Shown one piece after another: positions 49,211-57,734 of a DNA stretch of 64,000 nt. The stretch lies in assembly GCA_024233515.1 (NCBI GenBank), contig JACKPO010000006.1, positions 61,038-125,037 on the forward strand, read 5' to 3'. Below the pieces are notes generated by a model that had not been told where the DNA came from, ran no database searches, and saw nothing but the letters and a program-made list of their open reading frames with translations. Each line of letters begins with the position of its first letter. The first letter of the stretch is position 1. This stretch comes from Chlamydiales bacterium. Lineage in GTDB: Bacteria > Chlamydiota > Chlamydiia > Chlamydiales > Simkaniaceae. The position numbers and the translations under genes were made by a program.

Positions 49211-50693
49211 GGTATTCTCCCAGCATTTTTGCGCACTTGATCGCATGGCGCCACAAACCGATTTCGTGTTGCCGCTTTTTTTCATCGAATTTTGGTTCGA
49301 ACCGTTTGTCTTCTTGCCACAGTTTTTTCAGCTCATCTTGATCTTTCCAATAGCCGACGCTGAGTCCTGCAAGAAAGGCGGCTCCGATAGCGGTGAGTTC
49401 ACTCCACTTGGGGCGAATCACGGGGAGGTTGGCAAGGTTAACCTGTACCTGCATCAAGAGGTCATCTTTGACCGCGCCTCCATCAACTCGAATTTCGTGG
49501 ATGGGGAGACTTTCTTGAACGATTTCAAGGATGTCATTGACTTGAAGGCAAATTCCTTTGAGCGCAGCGCGCGAAATGTGAGCAGAGGTTGTCCCTCTCG
49601 TGATCCCACCAATGATCCCGCGAGCATTGGGATCCCAATGGGGAGCGCCCAATCCTGTAAAGGCAGGAACAAAGACAACCCCTTCTGAAGAAGGGACACT
49701 TCCTGCTAAGTCTTCGACCTCTTCATAACTTTTAATGATCCCTAAGGAGTCGCGAAGCCATTGGACAACGGCTCCACCAATGAAGACACTCCCTTCTAAA
49801 GCGTAGTGGGTTGTTCCATTGATCTGATAGGCGATCGTTGTCAGCAAATGCTTATTTGGTGGCGGGGGTGTGGTCCCCGTATTCATCAAGATAAAACACC
49901 CTGTTCCATAGGTGACTTTCCCCATCCCTTTTTCAAAGCAGCTCTGTCCAAACAGTGCGGCTTGTTGGTCCCCGGCAATCCCTCCAATCGGGATCGTTGT
50001 GCTGCAAACGTCCTCACTACAATCGCCATAAATCTCACTCGAGCTCTTCACTTCAGGGAGCATCTCCCTTGGAATATCGAGAAGTTTCAAAAGCTCATCG
50101 TCCCATTTCCCTTCGTGGATATTATAAAGGAGGGTGCGGGAGGCATTTGTTGCATCGGTGATATGTTGACGTCCCTCGGTCATTTGCCAGACGAGCCAGC
50201 TGTCGACTGTTCCAAAAGCAAGTTCTCCCTTTTCAGCTTTGGCGCGTGCCCCTTCCACATTGTCTAAGATCCAACGGATCTTTGTTCCTGAAAAGTAGGG
50301 GTCAAGGAGGAGCCCCGTCTTTTCTTTGAATAGGGGCTCGCATCCTTCCTCTTTCAATTTGCGGCAAAAGTCTTTAGTTCGGCGGTCTTGCCAAACAATA
50401 GCGTTGTAGATCGGCTTTGAGGTTTTTCTATCCCAAACAATGGTCGTTTCACGTTGATTGGTGATTCCAATTCCTGCAATGTCGCGAAGATTGACCCGCG
50501 CATGGGCCATCGCTTCGGTCATGACTGAGGCTTGAGTTGCCCAGATATCCATCGGGTTATGTTCCACCCAACCGGGCTGGGGGAAGATCTGCTCGAACTC
50601 TTTTTGCGCGACCCCCACAATGTTTCCATCATGATCAACAATGAGTGCGCGCGAGCTGGTTGTTCCCTGGTCTAATGCAAGTATGTACTTCAT
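49203..50693 (-). CDS. glpK: Glycerol kinase
   Basis: Phosphorylates glycerol with ATP. 496 residues; family length about 500. The ASKHA fold signs are clear: MKYILALDQGTTSSRALIVD (N-terminal phosphate loop), GWVEHNPMDIW, IVWQDRRTKDFC, GIAGDQQAALFGQSCFEKG, TGLGAPHWDPNARG and the C-terminal VDGGAVKDDLLMQ. ATG 50693 is used: GGGAG lies 5 bases before it, and the 16-residue extension from an upstream start has no site. First gene of the glpK-decarboxylase-glpD operon. Divergent from glpF with 66 bases between. TTGACA at about 50733-50738 (minus strand) is a candidate -35. Confidence 0.95.
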   Translation of the reverse strand: MKYILALDQGTTSSRALIVDHDGNIVGVAQKEFEQIFPQPGWVEHNPMDIWATQASVMTEAMAHARVNLRDIAGIGITNQRETTIVWDRKTSKPIYNAIVWQDRRTKDFCRKLKEEGCEPLFKEKTGLLLDPYFSGTKIRWILDNVEGARAKAEKGELAFGTVDSWLVWQMTEGRQHITDATNASRTLLYNIHEGKWDDELLKLLDIPREMLPEVKSSSEIYGDCSEDVCSTTIPIGGIAGDQQAALFGQSCFEKGMGKVTYGTGCFILMNTGTTPPPPNKHLLTTIAYQINGTTHYALEGSVFIGGAVVQWLRDSLGIIKSYEEVEDLAGSVPSSEGVVFVPAFTGLGAPHWDPNARGIIGGITRGTTSAHISRAALKGICLQVNDILEIVQESLPIHEIRVDGGAVKDDLLMQVQVNLANLPVIRPKWSELTAIGAAFLAGLSVGYWKDQDELKKLWQEDKRFEPKFDEKKRQHEIGLWRHAIKCAKMLGEYHD

Positions 50694-50759
50694 ATCGCTC
50701 CCTACTTGTACCTTTGTTGGGAATGTGGTATATGTCAACAAAAATTTTAAAGAGAGTGG

Positions 50760-51491
50760 ATGATGACGATTTTCTGGGGCGAACTTTTTGGAACACTTCT
50801 TTTAATCCTTCTGGGAGATGGTGCGGTTGCGAATGTCCTTCTCAAACAATCCAAGGGAGAGAAAGGGGGATGGATTGTGATTAGTACGGCGTGGGGATTT
50901 GCCGTTTCGATCGCTGTCTACACGATTGGATGGGCAACGGGAGGGCATATTAATCCTGCGGTGACGTTTGGCCTTGCCGTTGTAGGGAAAACGCCGTGGA
51001 ACCTTGTTCCAGTCTATATGATTGCTCAGCTCATCGGCGCTTTTATCGGCGGAGTTCTTGTTTGGGCGACTTACTATCTCCACTTTGAAAAGAGTGACAA
51101 CAAGACCCACAAGCTTCTCATTTTTTGTACGCAGCCTGCGATTCGCCATAAGAAATGGAACTTTGTCACTGAGGTGATTGCAACGGCCGTTCTTTTGATG
51201 GGGGTGATTGGAATTTTCAATATCCACAATGGAATCGGAAGTGGTGTTGGTCCATTTGCGGTCGGACTTCTTGTATTTAGCATTGGCCTTTCCCTAGGGG
51301 GACCAACAGGGTATGCGATCAATCCTGCTCGCGATCTCGGTCCCCGCATCGTTCATGCCTTTTTCCCCATCCAAGGGAAAGGAACCTCTGATTGGGATTA
51401 TGCTTGGGTTCCCATTGTTGGACCTCTTTTAGGGGGCGCTCTGGGGGCTCTTCTCTATCACCATTTTATTAGCCCATTGATTCCGTTATGA
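50760..51491 (+). CDS. glpF: Glycerol facilitator (aquaglyceroporin)
   Basis: Lets glycerol enter across the inner membrane. 243 residues, six membrane segments and two half-helices. The two NPA motifs are GGHINPAVTFG (about 60-70) and GYAINPARDLGPR (about 183-195); the Asp after the second is diagnostic for glycerol-conducting forms. The start ATG has a GAGAG site; a second ATG follows directly. Divergent from glpK, so a shared promoter region can control uptake and use. Stop overlaps the antiporter gene as ATGA. Confidence 0.94.
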   Translation: MMTIFWGELFGTLLLILLGDGAVANVLLKQSKGEKGGWIVISTAWGFAVSIAVYTIGWATGGHINPAVTFGLAVVGKTPWNLVPVYMIAQLIGAFIGGVLVWATYYLHFEKSDNKTHKLLIFCTQPAIRHKKWNFVTEVIATAVLLMGVIGIFNIHNGIGSGVGPFAVGLLVFSIGLSLGGPTGYAINPARDLGPRIVHAFFPIQGKGTSDWDYAWVPIVGPLLGGALGALLYHHFISPLIPL

Positions 51492-52663
51492 CCACTGCTG
51501 AGATTGCTCTTTACTCCTTTTTCTTTCTCTTACTCAGTTGGGGCTCAAAACGTCTCCCCTTTATCCCTTTGCTTTGCCTTCTTTTAGGAGTGATCTGGGG
51601 ACTCTTTGGAAAACATCTCGACTTAAGCGTCATCCAGACGACGGCAAAAATCGCGCTGATCTTTTTCCTTTTTGTCGATGGGGCGCGCCTTCATTTTCCG
51701 AAGATTTTTCATTTCCAATCGCTCCGCCTTCCTACGATCGGAACAGTTGTTACCCTCCTTTTAGGGATGGGACTTCTTCTCTTTTTCTTTCCCCTTACTT
51801 GGAAAGAGGCGTTGATTGTCACTCTTCCTCTTTTAGCCATTGATGGACGGATGACAACGCCCGCTTTTCAGCAAGGGGTTCCTCCCCGCGTTTCTGAAAT
51901 GTTAAAGACCGAAGGGGGGATCACCAGCTTAATCGCCTTCTTTCTCCTTTCCCTTGTTCATCTCGATCATCCCTTCCACTTCTTTATTGGGATCTTTTTT
52001 CCACTCATTGCGGGAGGGACGTTAGGATACCTCTCGGGTGTGGTAGGGAAAACAGCGCTTGATTTTGGATGGGCCGATCGCCCCCTGTTTAAAGGGGCCC
52101 TTTTTCTCCTTCCGTTTGCTCTTTTTTCTTTTTGTGAGCTTTTTCATGCGAATGGTTTGATAGGAGTGATTGCTGGCGGGATGACCTTTGGGCATACGGC
52201 CCGTCCCCTCTGCGATTCTCTCTTTGATCTTTCAAGAAGGCAAGGATCCTACCTTATCTTCCTCCTCCTCATCTTCTTCGGAACCTTTTCCCTCCATCTC
52301 CTCTCTTCGACCTTAACCTTCTCTCTCCTCCTTTTTGCCGTTTTGTTTCTCTTTGGCGTCCGTTTCCTTGCTGTTCTCATCAGCTTCCAGAAAAGTGCGT
52401 TCCAGTGGAAAACTTTGGGCTACTTCACTTTTTTCAATCCCAAGGGGCTCATCCCCATCGCAGCGGCACTTTTGTTCACCGAATATTTCACTTTTTCAAA
52501 TGAAAACTTGATGCTTGCGATCGTCCTCACAACGACTTTTCTCTCTCTTCTTATCCATCCTCTCTTTGCCTATCCAGTGGCCCTTTCCTATGCCCGCGCG
52601 ATCCGCCCCTACCGGGCTCACATCGAGCATCTCCCCACTGTTTCCCTCCCTAATAAAATCTAA
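51488..52663 (+). CDS. CPA-type cation/proton antiporter-like protein
   Basis: A 391-residue protein with about twelve hydrophobic segments and no soluble domain, on the pattern of NhaP/CPA1 antiporters. The TM4-like motif LAIDGRMTTPAF and the segment MLKTEGGITSLIAFFLLSL correspond to the EGG(S/N)ND region. The usual Asn-Asp pair is missing (GGITS), so normal ion coupling is doubtful and it may have another substrate. The C-terminal regulatory domains of larger relatives are absent. It overlaps glpF by four bases, so it belongs to the glycerol transcript. A strong bidirectional terminator follows. Confidence 0.7.
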   Translation: MTTAEIALYSFFFLLLSWGSKRLPFIPLLCLLLGVIWGLFGKHLDLSVIQTTAKIALIFFLFVDGARLHFPKIFHFQSLRLPTIGTVVTLLLGMGLLLFFFPLTWKEALIVTLPLLAIDGRMTTPAFQQGVPPRVSEMLKTEGGITSLIAFFLLSLVHLDHPFHFFIGIFFPLIAGGTLGYLSGVVGKTALDFGWADRPLFKGALFLLPFALFSFCELFHANGLIGVIAGGMTFGHTARPLCDSLFDLSRRQGSYLIFLLLIFFGTFSLHLLSSTLTFSLLLFAVLFLFGVRFLAVLISFQKSAFQWKTLGYFTFFNPKGLIPIAAALLFTEYFTFSNENLMLAIVLTTTFLSLLIHPLFAYPVALSYARAIRPYRAHIEHLPTVSLPNKI

Positions 52664-52793
52664 GTAATTGTCTGGGGTAATCACCTGCAGAGGGAATTGA
52701 GGAAACTGCTCCTTCCACTGGGAAGGAGTTTTAGCTTGGATATCCTCTTTTTTTTTGTCAAAAAAAAGGACTATCAATCTTGTTATTTTTATA

Positions 52794-52820
52794 AAAAACA
52801 GGAATCAAATTCCTGTTTTT
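52794..52820. terminator. Bidirectional Rho-independent terminator
   Basis: AAAAACAGGAAT-caa-ATTCCTGTTTTT: twelve perfect pairs with a three-base loop. It is followed on the plus strand by TTTTTAGTTTTTTTTT and preceded by A-runs, so it can end transcripts in both directions. It closes the glpF-antiporter operon. Between 52664 and 52790 I see no supported gene. Confidence 0.85.
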
Positions 52821-52971
52821 AGTTTTTTTTTGATCAATACACTGTTTATAAGTCACTTATGATTACAGTTTTTGTGGGTAATGCATTGCCTATGGGACCC
52901 TTTCCCCTCCTGAATAGTGATTGAAAATATTTCAGGAATCGGGCAAAATTGGCTGAGAATTGGGGATGTTT

Positions 52972-54096
52972 ATGATTTCAACACTAAATTTATGTATTGA
53001 CAGAACCTTAGGTGCTCATAGCAGTGCTTCTAAGTTGCCAATCTTAGGAATTGGTGTTACTGCTTTTTCGGAAGCTTGCAAAGCTGCAAATATTGTGCGG
53101 GCTATCCAAGAATCGGGACTTTTGAGTCTTTCTCCAAGGGGGGAAAGCATGCTAATAGCAACCTTATTTCTGACACCTGTATCGATTTGCATTTCGAATG
53201 AAGTTGTTCAGGAAAGGAATCTTCCAACCGTTGAAAAGATTCACAAGACATATCAGAAAATTGCCCAGGCGATTTATATCGTTTCGATGACTGCTGGATT
53301 GGTTCGATCTATCCATTCCAGAAGAATGCTGCCGGTTTGCCAACTTTCAAGTAGCATGGCAGGGATCCTTCTTGCAATCGGGAGTGAAAGAGAGTGTATT
53401 TCTAATGAGGTCCTTTTGAAAATCTTAGGAGTGCTCCATTATACTAGTGAAGCAGCGAGGTTCTATTTAACGGAGGGAATAGGGGAGCGATTGTCGATTC
53501 TTTCTCTTGTAGCTCTTAAAATCAAATTGGCACGATCTCAAGGGAGGTCAATAGAGACCAATGATGAAAATCCCACTCGTTTAGGAAGAATAAAGAACCT
53601 TGCATTCAAGTATCTGGTGCAGAGTCGTCAAATGAGAAGAGGAGTCACATTTTTCAATCCCCTTACGCGGATGGTGGCGCAATTTGATTTAGAGCATATA
53701 AGGCAAGGAACGGAGTTTCTTCGAACACAGATTTATGAAAAGCTTACAAAGGAAGGAGATAAAGATGCTTTTCAGAATGTCGACGGTGATATGATGTACT
53801 ACGCCTTTTCTAAAGCGGTCTATCTCTATGCTTTTGGAGAGAAAAAAAGCCAATCGATCCCCCAGTTTTTTAAGGAAGAAACCCAAATCGCCATCCAAGC
53901 ACTAAGAGAAAAAAAATTAGGGGATGGAGAAGCGGACTGGCTCCGTACTCACTTTGAGTCTCCGGAAAATTATCGCAAAGAGATCCCCTCTGAATACCAG
54001 ACCGTACGGAATGCAATTACCGGTCCTGGAACTGGCGAGGGACAGGGAGGGATGCTCATTCTCAAGTGTTGGACTGAGGTCTCTAACATATCGTAA
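52972..54096 (+). CDS. Orphan protein with paired hydrophobic segments
   Basis: A 374-residue protein of unknown family. The first 170 residues contain three or four hydrophobic stretches (about 25-42, 62-80, 100-118 and 126-142). The rest is soluble and charged, with RMRRGVTFFNP-like basic patches and a Gly-rich C-terminus (GPGTGEGQGG). The pattern of clustered membrane segments and a soluble helical tail resembles host-directed inclusion-membrane proteins, but no signature proves it. The start is uncertain (52966 or 52972). GGGGAT upstream is compatible with 52972. Alone between the terminator and murJ; no close partner. Confidence 0.6.
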   Translation: MISTLNLCIDRTLGAHSSASKLPILGIGVTAFSEACKAANIVRAIQESGLLSLSPRGESMLIATLFLTPVSICISNEVVQERNLPTVEKIHKTYQKIAQAIYIVSMTAGLVRSIHSRRMLPVCQLSSSMAGILLAIGSERECISNEVLLKILGVLHYTSEAARFYLTEGIGERLSILSLVALKIKLARSQGRSIETNDENPTRLGRIKNLAFKYLVQSRQMRRGVTFFNPLTRMVAQFDLEHIRQGTEFLRTQIYEKLTKEGDKDAFQNVDGDMMYYAFSKAVYLYAFGEKKSQSIPQFFKEETQIAIQALREKKLGDGEADWLRTHFESPENYRKEIPSEYQTVRNAITGPGTGEGQGGMLILKCWTEVSNIS

Positions 54097-54135
54097 CCCT
54101 TTTTTATTATTGGGAACTTTGGCATTCTCTAGGGA

Positions 54136-55662
54136 ATGGAAAAAACTCTTACAGTTCGAAAGTATTTTGGTTCGGGACTCAGGCGATTCTTTTCAGGGAT
54201 GATGCTGAGTCGTGTTAGCGGCCTAGCCCGTGATTTGTCGATGGCGTATGCGTTTGGGGATCATCCAATGGTTGCCGCCTTTATCGTGGCGTTTCGCTTT
54301 GCAAATGTGCTCCGCCGCTTTTTTGGGGAAGGGCCGTTGCAGTCTGCTTTTGTTCCTCAGTTTGAGGGGCTCAGAAGTGAGCGTCAGGAAGAGGCGTATA
54401 CCTTTTTTCGGAAGCTGACCGTGCTGATCGGGGGGCTTGTCCTTTTGGTCATCGGAGTGGGGGAGCTCGGGATTAAGTTTACCCTCTCGTTTTGGTCGGA
54501 GGGGAACCAGGAGATTTTAGTTCTCACAAAGTGGATGCTTCCGAGTCTCTTCTTTATCTCGCTTTATGGTCTCAATGTCTCTTTCTTGCAGTGTCACAAT
54601 CGATTCTTTGTTTCGAGTATGGCTCCCTTTTTATGTAATGCGATGTGGGTTATGGGCGCGCTTACGCTGAAAAATCTTCCGATGGAGCGGGCGATGCTTG
54701 GCCTTTCAAAGATGGTTCTTGTGGGCTTCATTATCCAATGGATGGTGACAGCATTTCAAATGCTCCGGACGATGGGAACGGCAAAATGGCTGACAAGAGA
54801 TCTCTTTCATCCTGAGGTGAAGACCTTGGCCAAAGCGTTTAGCTTGGGAGCGCTTGGGGTCGGTGCGATGCAGATCAACTCATTTCTCGATGCAATTTTT
54901 GCTCGCTGCGCTCACCTTAGTGGTCCGGTCTATCTTTGGTATGCGAACCGATTCCAGCAGCTTGCCCTCGCGATCTTTGGAATTGCAGCAGTCAATACCC
55001 TTGTTCCGGTCTTAAGCCGCGCCATCAAACGAGGGGATATCGAAGAGGCGAAGAGGATCTTTTCATTTGGGTGTCGGAGAGTCATTTTGATGATGGTCCC
55101 GATGACCTTTGCCATTGGTGTGTTAGGATTCTCGGCGATCGACATGGTGTTTGGGCGGGGGAGTTTTAACCTCTATGCTGTCAATCAAACAACAGGATGT
55201 TTGGTAGCGTATGCTCTGGGCCTTCTCCCTTCTACCCTCGTGATGTATTATTCAGCCGTTTTGTATGCGGAAGGAAATTTTAAGACGTCGGCTCTTTTTT
55301 CTCTGATGACCATGGGGATCAATGTGGCTCTCAATTCGCTCTTTGTTTTTGGCCTTGGTATGGGACCGATTTCAACGGCCCTTGCCACGAGCATGGGGGC
55401 GTGGTGCAATTTTGTGGCTCTTCGCGCCGTTTTAAAACAGAAGGGGTGGCTAATCGGATATCGGTGGAAAGAATGTGCTCTTCTTCTGGGAGGAACCTTA
55501 ATAGCGAGCAGTCTTGCCATGAAAGTGGAGCCCTATTTTATCGATAAGGCTTTCCGTTTTGTAGTTCCCGGCTCAGTATTTGTGGGAGTTCTCGGCGTGT
55601 ATGCTCTTCTTTTCCGCAGGCGCCTCTTTAATGATCACAGCTCCGAGATCTCAAGAGTTTAG
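54136..55662 (+). CDS. murJ: Lipid II flippase MurJ (MviN family)
   Basis: Flips lipid-linked peptidoglycan precursor across the inner membrane. 508 residues, 14 membrane segments. Family text: SRVSGLARDLSMAYAFGD (about 20-37), FVPQF and the amphipathic FFGEGPLQSAFVP, plus INSFLDAIFA in TM7 and YANRFQQLALAIFGIA. Its presence suggests that the organism makes peptidoglycan or a related lipid-linked product. The 3' end overlaps the convergent Rpn gene by 12 bases. Confidence 0.92.
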   Translation: MEKTLTVRKYFGSGLRRFFSGMMLSRVSGLARDLSMAYAFGDHPMVAAFIVAFRFANVLRRFFGEGPLQSAFVPQFEGLRSERQEEAYTFFRKLTVLIGGLVLLVIGVGELGIKFTLSFWSEGNQEILVLTKWMLPSLFFISLYGLNVSFLQCHNRFFVSSMAPFLCNAMWVMGALTLKNLPMERAMLGLSKMVLVGFIIQWMVTAFQMLRTMGTAKWLTRDLFHPEVKTLAKAFSLGALGVGAMQINSFLDAIFARCAHLSGPVYLWYANRFQQLALAIFGIAAVNTLVPVLSRAIKRGDIEEAKRIFSFGCRRVILMMVPMTFAIGVLGFSAIDMVFGRGSFNLYAVNQTTGCLVAYALGLLPSTLVMYYSAVLYAEGNFKTSALFSLMTMGINVALNSLFVFGLGMGPISTALATSMGAWCNFVALRAVLKQKGWLIGYRWKECALLLGGTLIASSLAMKVEPYFIDKAFRFVVPGSVFVGVLGVYALLFRRRLFNDHSSEISRV

Positions 55663-56586
55663 AAGAGAATCAAGCTCTTCTTCAGAAAGGCCTGTGATCT
55701 TAGAGATCTGGGAGATGGCTAAACATTCTGCAAGGAGCTTTTTGGCAATTTCAACAGACTTCTTTCGTTCACCTTCCCTTAGTCCCTCTTCACGGCCCTC
55801 TTCGCGGCCAGCTTCGAGTCCTTCTTCGCGGCCAGCTTCGAGTCCTTCTGAATGTCCTTTTTCAAAAGCAGCAGCTTGAACACCCCGGTCAGCCATTTGC
55901 TTCATTTCGGCTGAGTCGTAGTCAAATAATTCCGCCTCTGTCCAACTAAAGCGGTCTAGTTCTTCGTAGGCACGCTTAATAATAAAGTCGTCTCCGATCA
56001 ACTCATCAAGCTCTTTATCGTTTGTGTGCTCCGCATGTTTAAAGAAGTAAGCCCATTTCTCTTTAATCGACATGGTCTTAAGGTCCTCTTTTGTCTTAGT
56101 AAATAGAGGAAGCTGCAAGAAAAAGAGTTGGATCGCTTTGATATCATGTTCATTTGTATCTAAGTCTTTTAGCCCAATGCGAGAAAACCAATGCTTTTTC
56201 TTGGGGAAAGGGGTGAAATCAGTGACGGCAAGGAAATAGACATCTTTAAGGTCGTGGTATTCGATATTGGTGGTACGTTGGGAGCAATAAGCTTTCGATG
56301 CATAGTAAAGAGCGCGTCTGTCAAACCCTTTTTCATGAGAGAGCTGCATCTCAATCACAAAACGATCACCGCTTTGATCCTGGCACATCACATCAACAAT
56401 TGTCACACGGTGTTTAGCAATTTCAGGATCTTGGATTGTTTTTAAATAGGTCACCTCGATCACAGGAGAAGGTCTCTCTAAGATATCATTCAGAAAGTGG
56501 ATCAGGATGTCCTTATTCTTTTCGGTTCCAAAGATTCGCTTAAAACAAAGATCATTTTTTGGGTCTAAGTATCGAGTCAGCATCAT
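55651..56586 (-). CDS. Rpn-family recombination-promoting nuclease (PD-(D/E)XK)
   Basis: A 311-residue protein of the PDDEXK_2/Rpn family, whose members cut DNA and promote RecA-independent recombination. The opening TRYLDPKNDLCFKRIFGTEKN is the family hallmark. The nuclease core VDVMCQDQSGDRFVIEMQLS contains the Asp and Glu-x-Gln. Rpn proteins often carry variable repeats near the C-terminus: here EGLEAGREEGLEAGREEG (two perfect 24-base copies at 55801-55848). The start is set at ATG 56586, with a GGTGAT site. It is convergent with murJ (12-base overlap). Confidence 0.88.
   Translation of the reverse strand: MMLTRYLDPKNDLCFKRIFGTEKNKDILIHFLNDILERPSPVIEVTYLKTIQDPEIAKHRVTIVDVMCQDQSGDRFVIEMQLSHEKGFDRRALYYASKAYCSQRTTNIEYHDLKDVYFLAVTDFTPFPKKKHWFSRIGLKDLDTNEHDIKAIQLFFLQLPLFTKTKEDLKTMSIKEKWAYFFKHAEHTNDKELDELIGDDFIIKRAYEELDRFSWTEAELFDYDSAEMKQMADRGVQAAAFEKGHSEGLEAGREEGLEAGREEGREEGLREGERKKSVEIAKKLLAECLAISQISKITGLSEEELDSLLNS
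55801..55848 (-). repeat. Two perfect 24-bp tandem repeats in the Rpn gene
   Basis: The 24-base unit occurs twice exactly at 55801-55824 and 55825-55848, encoding an 8-residue EGLEAGRE-type motif near the C-terminus. A decayed copy precedes it. Copy-number change would keep the frame, so the protein's tail length can vary. Confidence 0.8.
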
Positions 56587-56631
56587 AACATCACCTTTTG
56601 CCACTGATCATAACGTGGAGGAGATATATTA

Positions 56632-57681
56632 TCAATTCTTGAGTGGCTTTTCAATGATAGCGCCGCCGAGACACGTGTTGCTGTCGTAAAAAACCACGGA
56701 TTGGCGGGGAGTGATCGCTCGCTGCGGCTGATCGAAGTCAACGCGCAGGATCTCTCCCTCTTTTGTGACGGTGCAGGGCTCTTCGGTTTGCCGGTAACGG
56801 ATTTTTGCCTTGCAACGGAGAGGAAAACTTGGCGTTTCTGTCACCCAGCTGATTTCCGTTGCGATGAGGGCAGGAGCAAAGAGGGCAGGGTGATTTTCCC
56901 CTTGCGCCACGATGAGCCTCCGCTTTTCTTTATCTTTGCCGCAGACAAACCACGCCTCACCTGGGCCGCCGATTCCCATCCCTTTTCGCTGACCGATTGT
57001 GTAGTAGATGATCCCATCGTGGGCCCCCACTTTTTCTCCCTCGGTGGTGACGATATCACCCGGCTCATTCGGAAGATACTGCTCTAAAAACGTCCGGAAG
57101 TTCCGTTTCCCAATAAAACAAATCCCAGTGCTATCTTTTTTGTTAAAGACGGGGAGATTTGCCTCTTTGGCAATGCGGCGCACCTCAGACTTTTCAAGAT
57201 GCCCAATCGGAAAGAGGACATCGCGGAGGACCTTTTCTTTCACCGTATAGAGGAAATAGCTTTGATCTTTGCCGGGATCGTTTCCTTTAAGGAGCCTTCC
57301 CTCTTTGGTTTGGCAATAGTGGCCTGTTGCCAAAGCATCGGCGCCGAGCGCTTTTGCTTTTTCAAAGAGGACCTTAAACTTGATCTCACGATTGCAGAGG
57401 ATATCAGGGTTGGGGGTATATCCCATCTCGATCTCTTTGAGAAAAAAGGTAAAGACGTTGTTCCAATACTCTTCGGCAAAATTAACCGCGTAGAAGGGGA
57501 TGTCGAGGAGGTCGCAAACAGCGCGAGCATCCTCGGCATCTTGCTCTGCAATGCAGGCGCCCTCTTTTTCCTCTTCCCAATTTTTCATGAAGAGGCCAAA
57601 AAGATCATATCCCTGCTGTTTGAGCAGATAAAGGGAGGTAGCGGAATCGACTCCACCTGAAAGAGCAACGGCAATTTTCAT
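56632..57681 (-). CDS. mnmA: tRNA-specific 2-thiouridylase
   Basis: Makes 2-thiouridine at wobble U34 of tRNA Lys/Glu/Gln. 349 residues. PP-loop ATP motif SGGVDSATSL (about 8-17), FMKNWEEE, NPDILCNREIKF (first catalytic Cys), ATGHYCQ, GKDQSYFLY, STGICFIGKRNFRTFL (second Cys), and YYTIGQRKGMGIGG are all present. ATG 57681 chosen: the family starts directly with KIAVALSGG. Alone on the minus strand; 53 bases separate it from the divergent MFS gene. Confidence 0.95.
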   Translation of the reverse strand: MKIAVALSGGVDSATSLYLLKQQGYDLFGLFMKNWEEEKEGACIAEQDAEDARAVCDLLDIPFYAVNFAEEYWNNVFTFFLKEIEMGYTPNPDILCNREIKFKVLFEKAKALGADALATGHYCQTKEGRLLKGNDPGKDQSYFLYTVKEKVLRDVLFPIGHLEKSEVRRIAKEANLPVFNKKDSTGICFIGKRNFRTFLEQYLPNEPGDIVTTEGEKVGAHDGIIYYTIGQRKGMGIGGPGEAWFVCGKDKEKRRLIVAQGENHPALFAPALIATEISWVTETPSFPLRCKAKIRYRQTEEPCTVTKEGEILRVDFDQPQRAITPRQSVVFYDSNTCLGGAIIEKPLKN

Positions 57682-57734
57682 GGCACTTATTTTACACCTT
57701 TCCATCTTAAGTGAGAAGATGTATAGAAAAAATT

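Noticed and set aside
52496..52777. Open frame on the minus strand starting MIVLFFDKKKED
   Set aside because: The first 35 residues look protein-like, but the rest is antisense to the antiporter gene and the start is TTG. At most a gene fragment; not enough to call.
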